The position numbers and the translations under genes are program-made. The notes beneath the pieces were generated by a model, which was not told the DNA's origin, made no database searches, and saw only the letters and a program-made list of their open reading frames with translations. A stretch of 64,000 nucleotides of DNA from Eopsaltria australis. Its lineage: Eukaryota > Chordata > Aves > Passeriformes > Petroicidae. This document shows positions 39,750 through 52,000 of the stretch, piece after piece (positions within the stretch are counted from its first letter, which is position 1; each line of letters starts with the position of its first letter). The DNA lies in assembly GCA_034509425.1 (NCBI GenBank), contig JAVTVJ010000788.1:372001-436000 (forward strand), given 5' to 3'.

Positions 39750-41520
39750 AAGTGATCCCTGCAGGTCTGCTATTTCAACTTCTCATTCAAAGTATCTCCA
39801 ACTAAAGCATCTTGCTTAGTCAGGTTTTGAATATCTTCAAGGACTGAGATTCCACAATCCACAATGGACTGAAAGTCTGTTCCAGCATTTGATTATATTA
39901 ACAGTGAAAATTATTTCCTTACTGGCAGAATTTCCTGTATTGTAACTTGTGTCCATTAGCTCTTCCCCTGTCATCATACAACTCCAGGAAGAGTTTGGAT
40001 CTCTTCCCTATATTCACCCTATCACACTCCACTCATATACACGTACTCAAGCCTGTGCAATCTTAGTGACACTGCTGCATTCAAAACCATGTGCCAGTCT
40101 CCAGAAGCAGTCTCACAAGCGTCAGAGAGAGGGAACAATTACTTCCCTAGACCTGCTGGTTACAGCTTACTAATATAATATGGGATGAGGCTGACCTTGT
40201 TTACCCCAACTACCAACTCATGCTCAGTGTCCACCAGTACCACAGGTCCCTTTCTACAAAGCTGCTCTTCAGTCAGTTCATCTCCAGCATCTGAAAGACT
40301 TCTCACCTGTCTTTGCTGAGCTTGGTGAGAGTCCTGGAAATGCATTCCTCCAGCCTGTCTCAGTCCCTCTGAGTAACAGCCCTGCCCTCTGGCATATCAA
40401 CTCCTTCCCTGAAGGCTGGTATGAATGTGCTGATAGTGCAAGTTCTCCCATTAGATCAGGTCATTAGCAGTGAAGACACAAAACTGCATTTACCCCAGAA
40501 TCTGTCCCTGAGGAGGACTGCCACTAGCAAAGAGCTGTGGGATGTACTGTGTACTGCCAACCACAACCTGTCTGGCCTTATATTTCAACCAGTTTTCCAT
40601 CCACCCTATAATTGCTTATCCTGTCCAGATCTCATTATTTGACTGGTAGGATACTATCAAAGACCTTGGGAAAAGCTCCGCTAAAGTCAAGATAAACAAC
40701 ATTCACTACTCTTCCCTTGTCGACAGAATCAGTCCACCTCACAATAATCAATCAATCAATCAATCAATCAGGTTCATCAGGGGCAATTTGCCCATGGTAA
40801 ATTCATGCTGCCTATTTTTAATCACGTACTTGTAGTTCATGAGCTCAGAAATGGTTTCCAGGAGGAAAAATCTTCATGGAGGTCAGAGTTCTTAGCTTGT
40901 AGCTCCCTGGATCCTCTTTCTCAGCTTTCTTGAAGATGGGTATGACATTTGCCTCTTTCTGCTGTCCACCACGGACCTCTCCAATCACCACAAGAAAGGT
41001 GATGGGCAGCATACTCACATTGCCATTGGCTAGATTTCGTATTTGCAGTCAGTCCAGAGTGTTCTGTTCATCCATACTGGCCTTGCACCACATTTGCTTA
41101 CCCTTCTTGACTTGGAAGGCACCAGTTCTGTGTTTTGAGAAGGTTGCTCTTGAAGGTCAGCTAGCTGTTCCAGGGCAACTGATTGCCTCTCATGTGATCC
41201 TGCCCAGCAGATTCCCAAACAAATTTGGGAAATTTGCCCTTTGGAAGTCAAGACTGGCAATTTCATTATTTTTCTTGTTTATCTCAGGATTTTAAACTAC
41301 ACAAAATCAGAGTTGCAGCCAAAGCTGCCTTCAACCTCTGCACCCTCAGAAAGATTGTTCATGAGTAATAAGCCCAGCCAGAGCATCTCCTGTAGTTGCC
41401 TCACCAATCACCTATGTCAGGAAATTGTCATTGAATTTTCTGCACTTAATCATGCTTCAAGTGCTGACATGTTTGGAATCTGGTGTTCCATAAAAGAAGG
41501 AGTTGCACTTTAACTGTTTT
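39750..41520 (-). mobile_element. Long decayed CR1 LINE with reverse transcriptase relic, minus strand
   Basis: The left part (about 39780-40020) is the reverse-complemented CR1 3' region ('attccacaatccac', 'tctgttccagca', 'cttgtgtccattagctcttcccctgtcatc'). On the minus strand 40640-40960 translates, with frame shifts, to the reverse transcriptase core: NVIPIFKKAEKEDPG, then QHEFTMGKLPLMNLI, then GRVVNVVYLDFSGAF, matching CR1 ...NVTPIFKKGKKEDPG, QHGFTKGKSCLTNLI and VVYLDFSKAF. Positions 41080-41450 follow the 5' portion of the same repeat. Stops and indels throughout make it a dead copy. The high-coordinate boundary is approximate. Confidence 0.85.
40746..40770. repeat. (AATC)n microsatellite inside the CR1 relic
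   Basis: Six AATC units plus one base, lying within the decayed CR1 reverse transcriptase at the codons that follow LMNLI on the minus strand. It appears to have expanded from a local TGATTG seed and interrupts the frame. Confidence 0.95.
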
Positions 41521-44500
41521 GACAGCAGAGATCTCACTTCACCTTGAAAAACTGAATATCCTTATCACCTGCCACAGGGAATCTTGGGAAGAAGGCTCCT
41601 TTAGCACAACTGTAGTGCTGAGGACTACTGTGGCTCTGATGCAAAGGTTTAGTAACATATCCCAAGGATAAATGTGATAAGGAGGTTAGAAACGTGGTGC
41701 CAAGGCCTCTAGTGACAGGTGCTACCTTCATCACCTCTGCTGAGGCTAGGAGTGAACAAGGAGACTAAGGGGACATTTTCAGGTTGTTGGTGCTAGCTCT
41801 GGAGATGAGCAGAGCACCCCTACTCGTGTTGAGTCCTATCCACTCATCAGTGTCCAAGCAACACACAGCACAAGATGACTCACCAGTGCCAAGGCTGGCA
41901 TGTTCGCAGTCCCTTCATGTAGGCTTTTACCAGGTGCAACAGTACTGGATATTACTCCCTGTTGCCATATTTCACTTGTCAATGAGATTCCTTTATAATT
42001 TTATGTGCCCAAAAAGTCTTGACATAGTGAGGTTTAGAGCTGCTTCCTTTAGGGAAGACTCCTTATGACAACAGCCCTATATTGATTCAGTAATGAAGAG
42101 TTTTGTCCGTCCACAGCTCCTGTTATTTAATGTAGCCATAGAATTCTGAATTTAATGATGTCTTCATAACTTTGTAAGTCTGTAATTCTGCTGTTCAAGC
42201 TCCTGAACTCTTCTTGTTATAAAATAACAACGAATTGAACATTTATCAGAAATACATGACCTTCTGAGGCAGTTAAGGCTCCTGGTTTGCACAGGAGATG
42301 ACAGTACCCCAACTTTTTAAGCCATCCTGAGTGATAAGCTGCCTTTGTTTGGAGGCAACTTGGAGAGGCACATCCGTATCTTGAATGCCTAATAAACAAG
42401 AAGCTACTCACTCCCTGTCTGATACTCACTCATCTCAGCACTGTCCCCAGGAGACACTTGTGTGGGGTGCTCCTCAAATCATATCCTACACAAAAGCGGG
42501 AAAAGTCTCTGAGCTTGAGTAATGGGGAATTGTAGGTCCTGAAGCTAACAGTCTCTGCCAGGAAGCATTTACATTATTAAGCCAAGCTCTTTCAGTTACC
42601 TCCATGCACAACTTTATACATGAATAATCCCATAATGTTATTGAAGATTCCACAAATATGCAGCTAAGAAATGATTTTAGATTACAGGAAAATTCTCTTG
42701 AAATAGGAAAATAATCTGTGTGAAAACTGAGTTTGGTATCAGTTGAAGAGTCATGTTTACTATCTCCATTTTTAATAATTAGCTGTTTCTGGGGCTTTTT
42801 TTTCTACATTTAAAACAGATAAAACTTTGAATAGCTATTTGGAAAAGAGATTAAAAAGATTTGAAGGATTTTCAGTGAAATGAAAACTTTAATGGATGTT
42901 AACTGTATGTGAAACACCAATGGCTACAGTTAAAGAAAAACTGTGATGCTGCCCTCCCAATTCAGTTTTGGCAGTTCTGAGGCACCTGGCTCCTTTTATT
43001 TTACATGAAATGCTGACCTGGGCCTGGTTTAGAATAAAACAGCAGTAAAGTGAGAGAGAAATTCTATCATAATAAGGAGTGCTTTATATAGTGTTTCTCA
43101 GTTGCATGTGAAGCACAACAGCTGGGCTAGAAGAGTATGGACTTTTACCTAAAATATGACATTTTTGGTTTTAAAAGAGGGAAAAATAAGTTATCCTGTT
43201 TCTTCATTTCCATTCCTGACTTCCTATAGTCTCTGCTTTACTCACATAATAAATGCAAACTCTTTTTCATAATGTCTTATTGTAAAAAAAGATTTTTCAC
43301 TGAATAACATGAATTTACTTAACTTTGACTACTCTGAGCTTTTCTCAAGGTCTAAACTGCCCATTTCTTCTTTGTTCATACGCAGAGGCTCGCTCTGGAG
43401 CCTTCCAAGGCTTTCAAGAAATTTAAAGGTCATACCTATACTGGGACTTTAACGCAGGATTAGCCATTGCGTTATTCTGCAGAAACCAAGCCATTAGCTG
43501 TTGAAGACAGGAGGTGCACTATTCTGGGCTCCAGACAAACCCTTTTGCATCACTGGAATGGTATAATTTGCACTGTGAGCTGTTAGAAGAGCTACCTCTC
43601 CCCATTTTCTAAAGCACTGGATTTGATACAATTGCATGGGGAAGGGGAAGGGGCTCTAAATGAAAATCAACAGTAAAAAGTCTGCCCTTCTTTTTCAGTT
43701 GCTTAACTTTACTGTTTGCAACATAAAATTATAATCTGGGATAAATTGCAATGTCAATCTCCCCTCCACACTTACGGGGGTGTCACGAATCTCCAGATAG
43801 ATATTCTGTAGCTCGTGGCAAAGTGTGGCTGAGAGGAGGCTGAGGAAGTGGAAGATGGAAAGAAGTCTCAAATGGATGAGAATTACCAGGAGTTAAAAAC
43901 AATGGGTCTATGGGAGGGCAGCAGAAGACAAGGTACTTTTGGTACTTCAGCATTCAGGTTTAATGTAAATTAATCTTACCAAAATCAAGCCTATGGTATA
44001 TGTCCTCTGTCCCTCTCATCTACATGAAAACATGTAAAAAGCATACCATTCCATCAACATCCCTTATTTGCAAGACTTTAGATGTGGAATTTATTTCCTA
44101 TATGAATTTACTTTAAAACTTGTCCACATAAAAATAAAGGGGGTGGGGGGACAAGTACATAGGTAAAGAAAATCTAAATATAGGTATGCCATGGTCCAAA
44201 AGGTCCTATATTAGATTATTCATGAGTGGAGGAAAGAAACTTACTTCCAGATCTCTGTCTTGAAAATATCCAACAGGCTCTCTTTACGGATATCTAGGCT
44301 CAACTTCCCTTCACCTCCAAGGCCTGCAGACTACAAATTTTAGGTCTTTGGATGCAGTGTAAAGTTTGGGGGCACACAGTCTGAAAGCTGACAACAAAAG
44401 GAAAATATAACACAATTGTTATCAGCTAAAAGGCCTTTTCTAACTCATTTTCATATCATCTGTGTCCATCCTACAGGGACATGCTGCATATAAAATGAAA

Positions 44501-47500
44501 GTTAGTTTACTATTTGTTTTCTTAAAAACACCACAAGACGACAGTTGTACCCCACCTGCCCTGAAAAAGAAATAGAGAGCACAGTTAACTATTCAGCCAG
44601 GTATAATCCTTTCAAAATAGCCGTGGCAACTGGGCTAAGCAAACTAGAGGAAATATTTATCAAAAGAGCCACCACTTTATCATCCTTTCAAAGAGCAACA
44701 AGGAAGTGCTAGCAGCACCCAACTGCCTTGACTTTAGATTTCTTCTACTCCCTCACCAGTGATAACAAGGGGGACAATGTTCTGTCCTGCTGTTATCTGA
44801 ATAGAGTGGATACTGGAGCCTTTGAAGGAGGACTAGGGGAAGAAGGAGTCCTGTCTTTCTCTGATTCTTATTTTACATTCTCTTACACTGATGCTGCCCT
44901 TCACACAGTGATAGCAAGTCCATTTAAAAGACAATTTTTTTTGTCCTGCAAATTTTCAGCTGAATTAATCATTATCTGTGTTGGAGTACAGGTTCGTGAA
45001 ATGCTAATGCCAAGAGGAAGGAAGGAAAAAGAGGACAAAGATGTATGATATGCTTCTTATGGAAGTAGCACCAGTTTAAGCTATCTTAAAAAAATAGTGG
45101 AACAACTTACTGTTACCTAACTACTAGGAGTGGTTCCAGAACTTGCCACCAGTTTTGAGTATTTAGTGCATAGCTGCTGAAAGTCACTCTGCTGGAGGGC
45201 AAAGCTATCACTAACATTCTGAAGCTAGCTACTCAAACTACAAATGCTACAAATTCATGAGCTACTAGTTTGACAAGTCAACTACTGCATTAGGTTAGTG
45301 ATATCATTATGTAAATTATGAAAACTACAGGTTTTCAACATCAGGGATTTACCCAAAATCCCACTTGTTCCTGTAAGGAAACAGCACCATGGAAGACCAG
45401 TGTTGGTCAAGAGGAGACATAGATACTGTGTACACATATTTCCATGTCTCAGAGGTGATCTCATAAAACTGCCTCCTTAATTACATTACATTCCATATTT
45501 TCAGGAGATGTGAGCTTTCATATAAAAATTTGTCCAATAAAAGCATTAGAAGTTGTCTGTCAAGATTTTTGTTCCCCAAAGGTTTAAGGGGCTCTTAAAG
45601 AATATGGAATACTTGTCCCCAAATAATTTTATGTATGCAAAGTCTTAAGTTAATACATAATCTGGCACACAATTCAATAGTTACTTCCTGTAGTAGGTAG
45701 TTTGTGGTAATGACATGTCATTTCTGTAGATTGTGTAAACTGCTGGCTCTGTTTTCATACTTCAATAAAATCTGTTTGCAGAGCTTGTACTTCTCCTTTC
45801 ATTACAATTAGGCAGAAGTTCAAACAACAAAACTTTATTGTTCATGTCTGTAAGTTAAATAACAACTGCAAAGTATAAAATGTTTTTAAAACAATATAAC
45901 AACGTGCAAAACACTACTAAGTTCTACTGAAATTATAGTGTACTTTCAGAAGTGACTGATGTGCAAAGGAGTAACACAAGTACTGTCTGCTTGCAAGTCT
46001 CCCATCTCCTCTCCACACACCCTTATTTCTTGTATGAGTGGTACATCATGTAGTCTATGAGAAAGAGCTTAGTACGGCTAAGGGGATCAAACTCTTCTCT
46101 GGGATGAAACACTACAAATGTATATACATTCAAACTGTGCTTTGTATCTTATATTCAGACCAAAAAATGTTAACAATCTATTTCTCTCTTCCAACTTTAC
46201 AAAAATGCTGAAAACTCATTTTTTAAAGATCAAGATATATATGATATACTTTAAAGTTGTAAACCCTTACTAAAAGTTAATTGGCAATACTGCTGCAGAA
46301 TATGAACTCAACTGGTGAGTTTCTTTGCAAGTATCTTTACTTACCATCTTTGAATAGTGAACTGGCAGCAGTTTTGTCCAATCAATTTTGGCATGAGTGA
46401 AGGATGATAAAGCAAACTGTTTAATCAGTACTTAAATCCTGACTACTTTTAAACACCCATAAGATACTACACAGAATACTAGTACTCCAGTTTTAAGAGA
46501 TGATCCAACATTTTTGGAGAAACTACGCTCTACTCCTGGATTCCAGTCCCAACAGATACACATGTATATACAAACCCCTATCAGGTAGTTGAGTTCAGGT
46601 CTTGGAAGTAATGCTGGGAGCTGTGACTTGAAGAGCTCCTGTTCTCTGGCTGATACATGGGGGCACCAGCACAAAGAACAGTGCACAAGTGAGGCTGGTA
46701 CAGTGCTGCATTTGATAGTTTGTGCTCCAAACGTGCCACCCAAGATAGCTGGCCTGCAGCAGCCTCTCCTCCTGCCACACCCAGGCTCTTGCACATGCCT
46801 ATTTACTACTTCCTTTTCAAATATTAAAACTTCCCAGAACTTTATTTGCATTTACATAGCTGTGGGTTTTAATATTTACACCTTCTCCATATTAAAGATC
46901 AGCAAGCTTTACTAAGGCAATAACAACCCAATTTGGTGATCAGTGGCTTTGCTTTAGCTAATTTTAAAATTTGTTCCTAACATCCAGTGTCCAGTACTCT
47001 AGTGTGGCGATGGACAAAACTCTATCAGACAGGACACCCACTTTCAAAACACCCAGAGAGCTGCAGTGTTTCAATGTGCATGACAGCCTTTTAAAAGGCT
47101 GGTGACTGCATAGCACGTTTTGTGGTGGAGCTTTGTGATGTACTAAGACAGGGGGAAATGTGCTGAATTACCTAGAAGCCATGTAAAATCCTGCCTGCCA
47201 ATTTTTCCTTCAAAAATTTGCAAACATCACATCCCCTCACTTTCCATGAAAAGATGCTGAAGAATATTGAAGCTGCTTCAATGATTTGTTGGAGCAGCAT
47301 CTGTTTCTCTCCAGCCAGCACTGAACCAGTTGCAGGTATATAAAAGCTGGCTTCACTGACCTCAATATTTAGGAACCACAACTGGCCATCGAAACCAGCA
47401 AGAACACACAAAAAGCAAGCCTTACTTTCTGCATCTTCCCTGGAACTAGAAGAGCACCAAAAAGCAGACCTTTGGTGACTCTTCATTACAACAGATATTC

Positions 47501-49063
47501 AGCATATCATCCAAATACCTAGTGGTGTATTTAATGAAAAGGTTTTTTTGCAGAACAGTATTAATGAATTCAAGCCATAAATGTCTTTATTCTAGAGTAA
47601 CTGTGCTTATGAAGATCATATACTGGAATTGGAAACTCTTCCCTCTCCCCAGCTATAGGGATTTTTTATTATATTTTTTTTTGTTTGGAGGTTTTTTTTG
47701 TGTTTCCCCCTCACTTCAAGAAAGAGGCCATGGAGTAGCCCTTAGTGTTCTAAGCACAAGATATGTCCCAAACATTTTGTGACAATGAGATGTGGAGGGG
47801 GTAAGGAGAAATAAAGTAAACAGCTGTGTAAAGCTCTTCTATCATTCTCAGACCTAACTGAAGCCAGTAGAACCAAAGTGAGAACAAAAACCCCCTTAAA
47901 GACTAGCTATTCATCAAGTCAGTCCTTTCTTAAACAAATAAATAAAAATTACAAAGGCAGACTACTTATGAGGCTAAGCCTTTGCTAGCAATGAAGCCAC
48001 CAGAACCTCTTGTGCAGAGATTAGCAAACTAACTAATCTTTTGGGAATTCTCCCATGCCACTCAGCTAGTTAACAAAACTCTTACATTCTTTGACTGTGG
48101 TCCTATAAGGTAGGACTGGATGTGGTGATCACAGCTCTGCACAGCAAAGGGATGCAGTCTGGATACTGCTGAAGACTCTGTTTGTGTACCTAACGTAACT
48201 GCCTCAGCTACCCAGACCCTAAACACATTTGAGGAAGCCAGAACCAAGAATCACCCCTATAAGAAATATTTTTTACTACTTAAATTAGAAGTACAGGACT
48301 TGCTACCTTCCTCTCATATAAAGCCTCTGTACAGGACGGTGTTATTCTGAGTAATAAGCATTATATTGGAATGAGCTAAGCATATTAAAGGATAGCTGAC
48401 TTTCTCTATTTGAGTCCAGTGTACAGGTATTTCTGCAATCACATTGCATATAATGACTATAAATGCAAATAGAGCCAAACAGTTACAAGGATATGTTTTC
48501 AGGGTTGAAATTCAATAGAACTCCAGGTTCCAAGGCACACTATTAGAAGAAACAACTGAAGAAATGCCGTTTTTTCAGCCTTAAAACTATCTGAATTTAA
48601 CCTTTCCAGGCCACGTGTCTGCCCCAAGAAGATGTTTTCAAAAGAACTTTTTAACAAAAATCCAAGTGTGAAACTGAGGAAATAAAAAAACTCCCATTTT
48701 TACTCAAGTACAGAAAAAAACCTCTTAATGTACTTGAAAAGGCCTTTACTTTGAAGAGAGAATTTGAAATTTAGTCGAAGAGTAGCCTTTGAGTCAGAAA
48801 TATGCCTTTTGGGCAGTTTTCCTATTGAACAATGTGATAAAGCTATAAGCTTTTGAATCTTAAGGTGCACATGGACAGCAAAAATAATAATAATGAAAAA
48901 TACATTAAGAGCTGGAAGCTGGGTTTTCAGCAATGCTGCAGGTTGGTCCTTGCAGAATTCCTCCTACCTAAGACAGCAGTAGGGACATACAGGCTAGGGC
49001 TCTGCTGTGTTCCGTGCTCCCTCTTCTGGCACCCAGGCCCCGCGAAGAGCCAGCAGCAACCTC
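41521..49063. other. Intergenic, no gene seen
   Basis: AT-rich DNA. Positions 41520-42430 may include further decayed parts of the neighbouring CR1 copy, but I cannot trace them. No exon, RNA gene or distinct repeat is supportable in the remainder. Confidence 0.45.
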
Positions 49064-49093
49064 GGGGGGGAGGGAGGGATAGGGGATGTTGGG
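49064..49093 (+). other. Potential G-quadruplex
   Basis: G-tracts of 7, 3, 3 and 4 are separated by loops of A, A and ATA, with another GGG five bases on. This satisfies the short-loop quadruplex pattern on the plus strand and is the only such site in the intergenic part of the window that I found. Confidence 0.7.
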
Positions 49094-52000
49094 AGTCTAC
49101 CGCAAATGCATCCTGTTGGGTACACACCACTTCTATTTCTGTCTTTATCAGGGATTTACAGAGTAGCGAGTTTCTTGTATCGAACTGGTGGCCTCTAACG
49201 AAGTGCTTCTCATTTTCTGAGTTCCAAATTCAAGCTGCAGGAAAATAAATGAAGAAATATCAAGGAGACTCTACCGTATGCATACAGCCTTCTCAGCACT
49301 GCAAACAGAGCATCCCAATAACGCTGCACCAGGAAAAGCCCTAATATTGCAGACAGGACCACAGCATTTACCCATAAGCTCAAGGAGAAGCCTATCCCTG
49401 AATTTAACACAGCTCTAAAATTATGGCTAGCACTCCTACTGCTGAATGACCTCTACCCTCAAATAACCTGTACATTATATTCACTGAAACTGTGCTTTGA
49501 TTAAATGAAAACAATTTAGCAGCCATTCTTTTATTGAATCCCTCTATGCCTTAGCTCTCTCAGCAACGTAGTGATGATAACGCTACTAGTTCAGAATTTT
49601 GGGAACTCATTAGTATGAGCATTCAGATACTCTCCTAATGATTACTCCAGAAAAGCCTGGAGGAAAAGCAAAAAAAAATAAATCTGTATTCAGATAAACA
49701 CTTAACATCATGCACATACAGAGAAATAACTTTTCCATTTTTTTAATTCAGTGAGCAGTTTCAATCTCAAACTGAAGGATCATGCATTAAAAAAGTGATC
49801 ATATAATTAAGGATTATCATGATACACATGCATGATGTCACAGATGGAAAACTTAAGCAATGAGCACTGAATTCTTCAATTTAATTTTAATGTATGTTAA
49901 GGTCTGCATGTAATTATACATAACTTTATGTTCAGATGCATACAGAAACTGTTAGACTTTTATTTAATGTCAAGAACTCTCCAGCAGATAAAATAATTAG
50001 CAAATTTAATGTCTTTATGTTTTCTTCTACAAATAAATAAATTGATCCTGAGATTAACTTAGCTGCAGCTAATCACACAAATATTAAAAAAATATAAAAT
50101 TAGAAAACGTCTTTGAAAGCTTAATTAGCATATTTTGGCAAAAGGAGATGAATCCTTAGAACGAAAATTAAATGACATGGGGAAATTCACACTATCAAAT
50201 ACATACTATAATTTCTGTATATTACTGCAAACATGACACAAACACCTGGATTAAGGATACACAGCTCCATTTTCACAACTTCTAAGCACAACTAATTCCA
50301 ATGGAATACCATGGAGGTTCTGAAGTAGCTTGGCAACCTCTCAAAGGAAAAACTGTGACATTATTTAATTTTCCTAAAGTAAAGTGAAGAATGAGCCTGG
50401 ACTTATTAAAATAGAGGTAAGAGATGAAACACAATATTCTCAGGGTTTCATTTACAGATGGGCTTACTTCACTTTTATTGTCTTATAAATCTAGCCAAAC
50501 TTGTAGTATTAAAGAAAAAAAACCCCATTTTGACTTTGTAAGGTATCACTAGAGTAACTTTATGAAGGATGAAACAAGACAGGAAGTTTCATTCTGAGAC
50601 ACCACTCTAAGCTCAGGCCACTCCTGTTTATGCTGGGGAATTTACTACAAGCAGTCTGCAGTGCAGCATGTGATTCAAACCACTGGGAAGTTCGTGTTCA
50701 ACAAACACAAATAAAATACTTACAACAATAAAGAAGTCTAATTTCTTGATTTGTAATCAAATGTGAATTGTACTTAATATACCTGAATCAGCAAAAGATA
50801 GAAACAAACTTTAGGGTAAATGCACCTAAGGAGATCTGTATCTAAAGTCACCTGTGACATTGTTGAAAGCACAGAGAGTCGGGGTTGTCCCACCCAAAAT
50901 TATCAGATTCTCCTCACACCCTTGCTCAAATCCCCATTTTCTTTCATCTCCCTTTTTTGTTTTTCAGCGGCACTGAGAATTTTTCCAGGTTCTTGACTGT
51001 TTTCCATTACATGTGAGGGAGTTTCATGGAGGGAAGAGACCTTTCCCCAGAGTGCCGTTTCCCCACTCCGCACACAAGCTAGATAAGGACAAGGCTAAGC
51101 AGACTGGCTTGCGTAACACGTTTAAACACAGCTACCCCAAATACCCAGACTGCACTTTTGCCTCCTGGTAAGGGGTTAGAGGACTATCTTGCTCTTCTCT
51201 GAACACTGTTAAGTGCATCTCAGCTCAAAACCAGACACTGACCCTGCTCTGTGCATCAATTGCTCTTAAACACAGCGACCCTGAGAGCCTCAGAAGCTCC
51301 AAAATCAAGAATTCATAGAAGACATAGGAGCATATATGCAAGCCATTTCTGCATTTTCCTAAGTGATCTTCATTGCTTACAAAGAGAATTTGCAAGCAAG
51401 ATTCTGGGTAAGACAGATCTTACATTAAGGTTCAAAATTCAGAAGTAGTAGCAGCTCAGCCTGATAAATATTTTTATAATATCTGGAGATTAACAGTCAT
51501 AGATTCCCCTAAGAGCCTTAAATGCTATCATGTTTCTGCAAGCAACAGGAACTGATACTTGACTGCATCTGACAACCCTTTATAGCAAACAACTTCAAAA
51601 ACTATTTCTCATTAGCTTCTTTTTCAGTTAGTCACAACTGCAGTTAAAAATTTAAGTCCTATGTTTTAAGTGTGATTTTCACATCAGGTATCACATCAGC
51701 ATTTGACCGATGCACTAAGTTTGATGGGATTTGTTTTCCAGCTACTCTGAAAATACAAATACTTCCTTTTACCTGGGCAACCCAACAGCATTCAATGCAA
51801 TGCACCTATCAGCAGTCTGTAAGCCCAAATCCAGATTAGGCATATCACCAACAGATACATTAAGAATCGTAATTAAACAACAACAAATTTCTTCCTTTTA
51901 AAGTACATCTGTGGATATCCATGTGTTTTCACTGCTTTAAGTTCTTGATTTGCTTGAGCAATTTTAATAAATTAGTTTGTATGTTACTTGTATTTCTTTT

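Noticed and set aside
40746..40770. CRISPR-like or tandem-gene array
   Set aside because: It is a simple AATC microsatellite inside a CR1 relic, with no spacer structure. No CRISPR array exists in this window.
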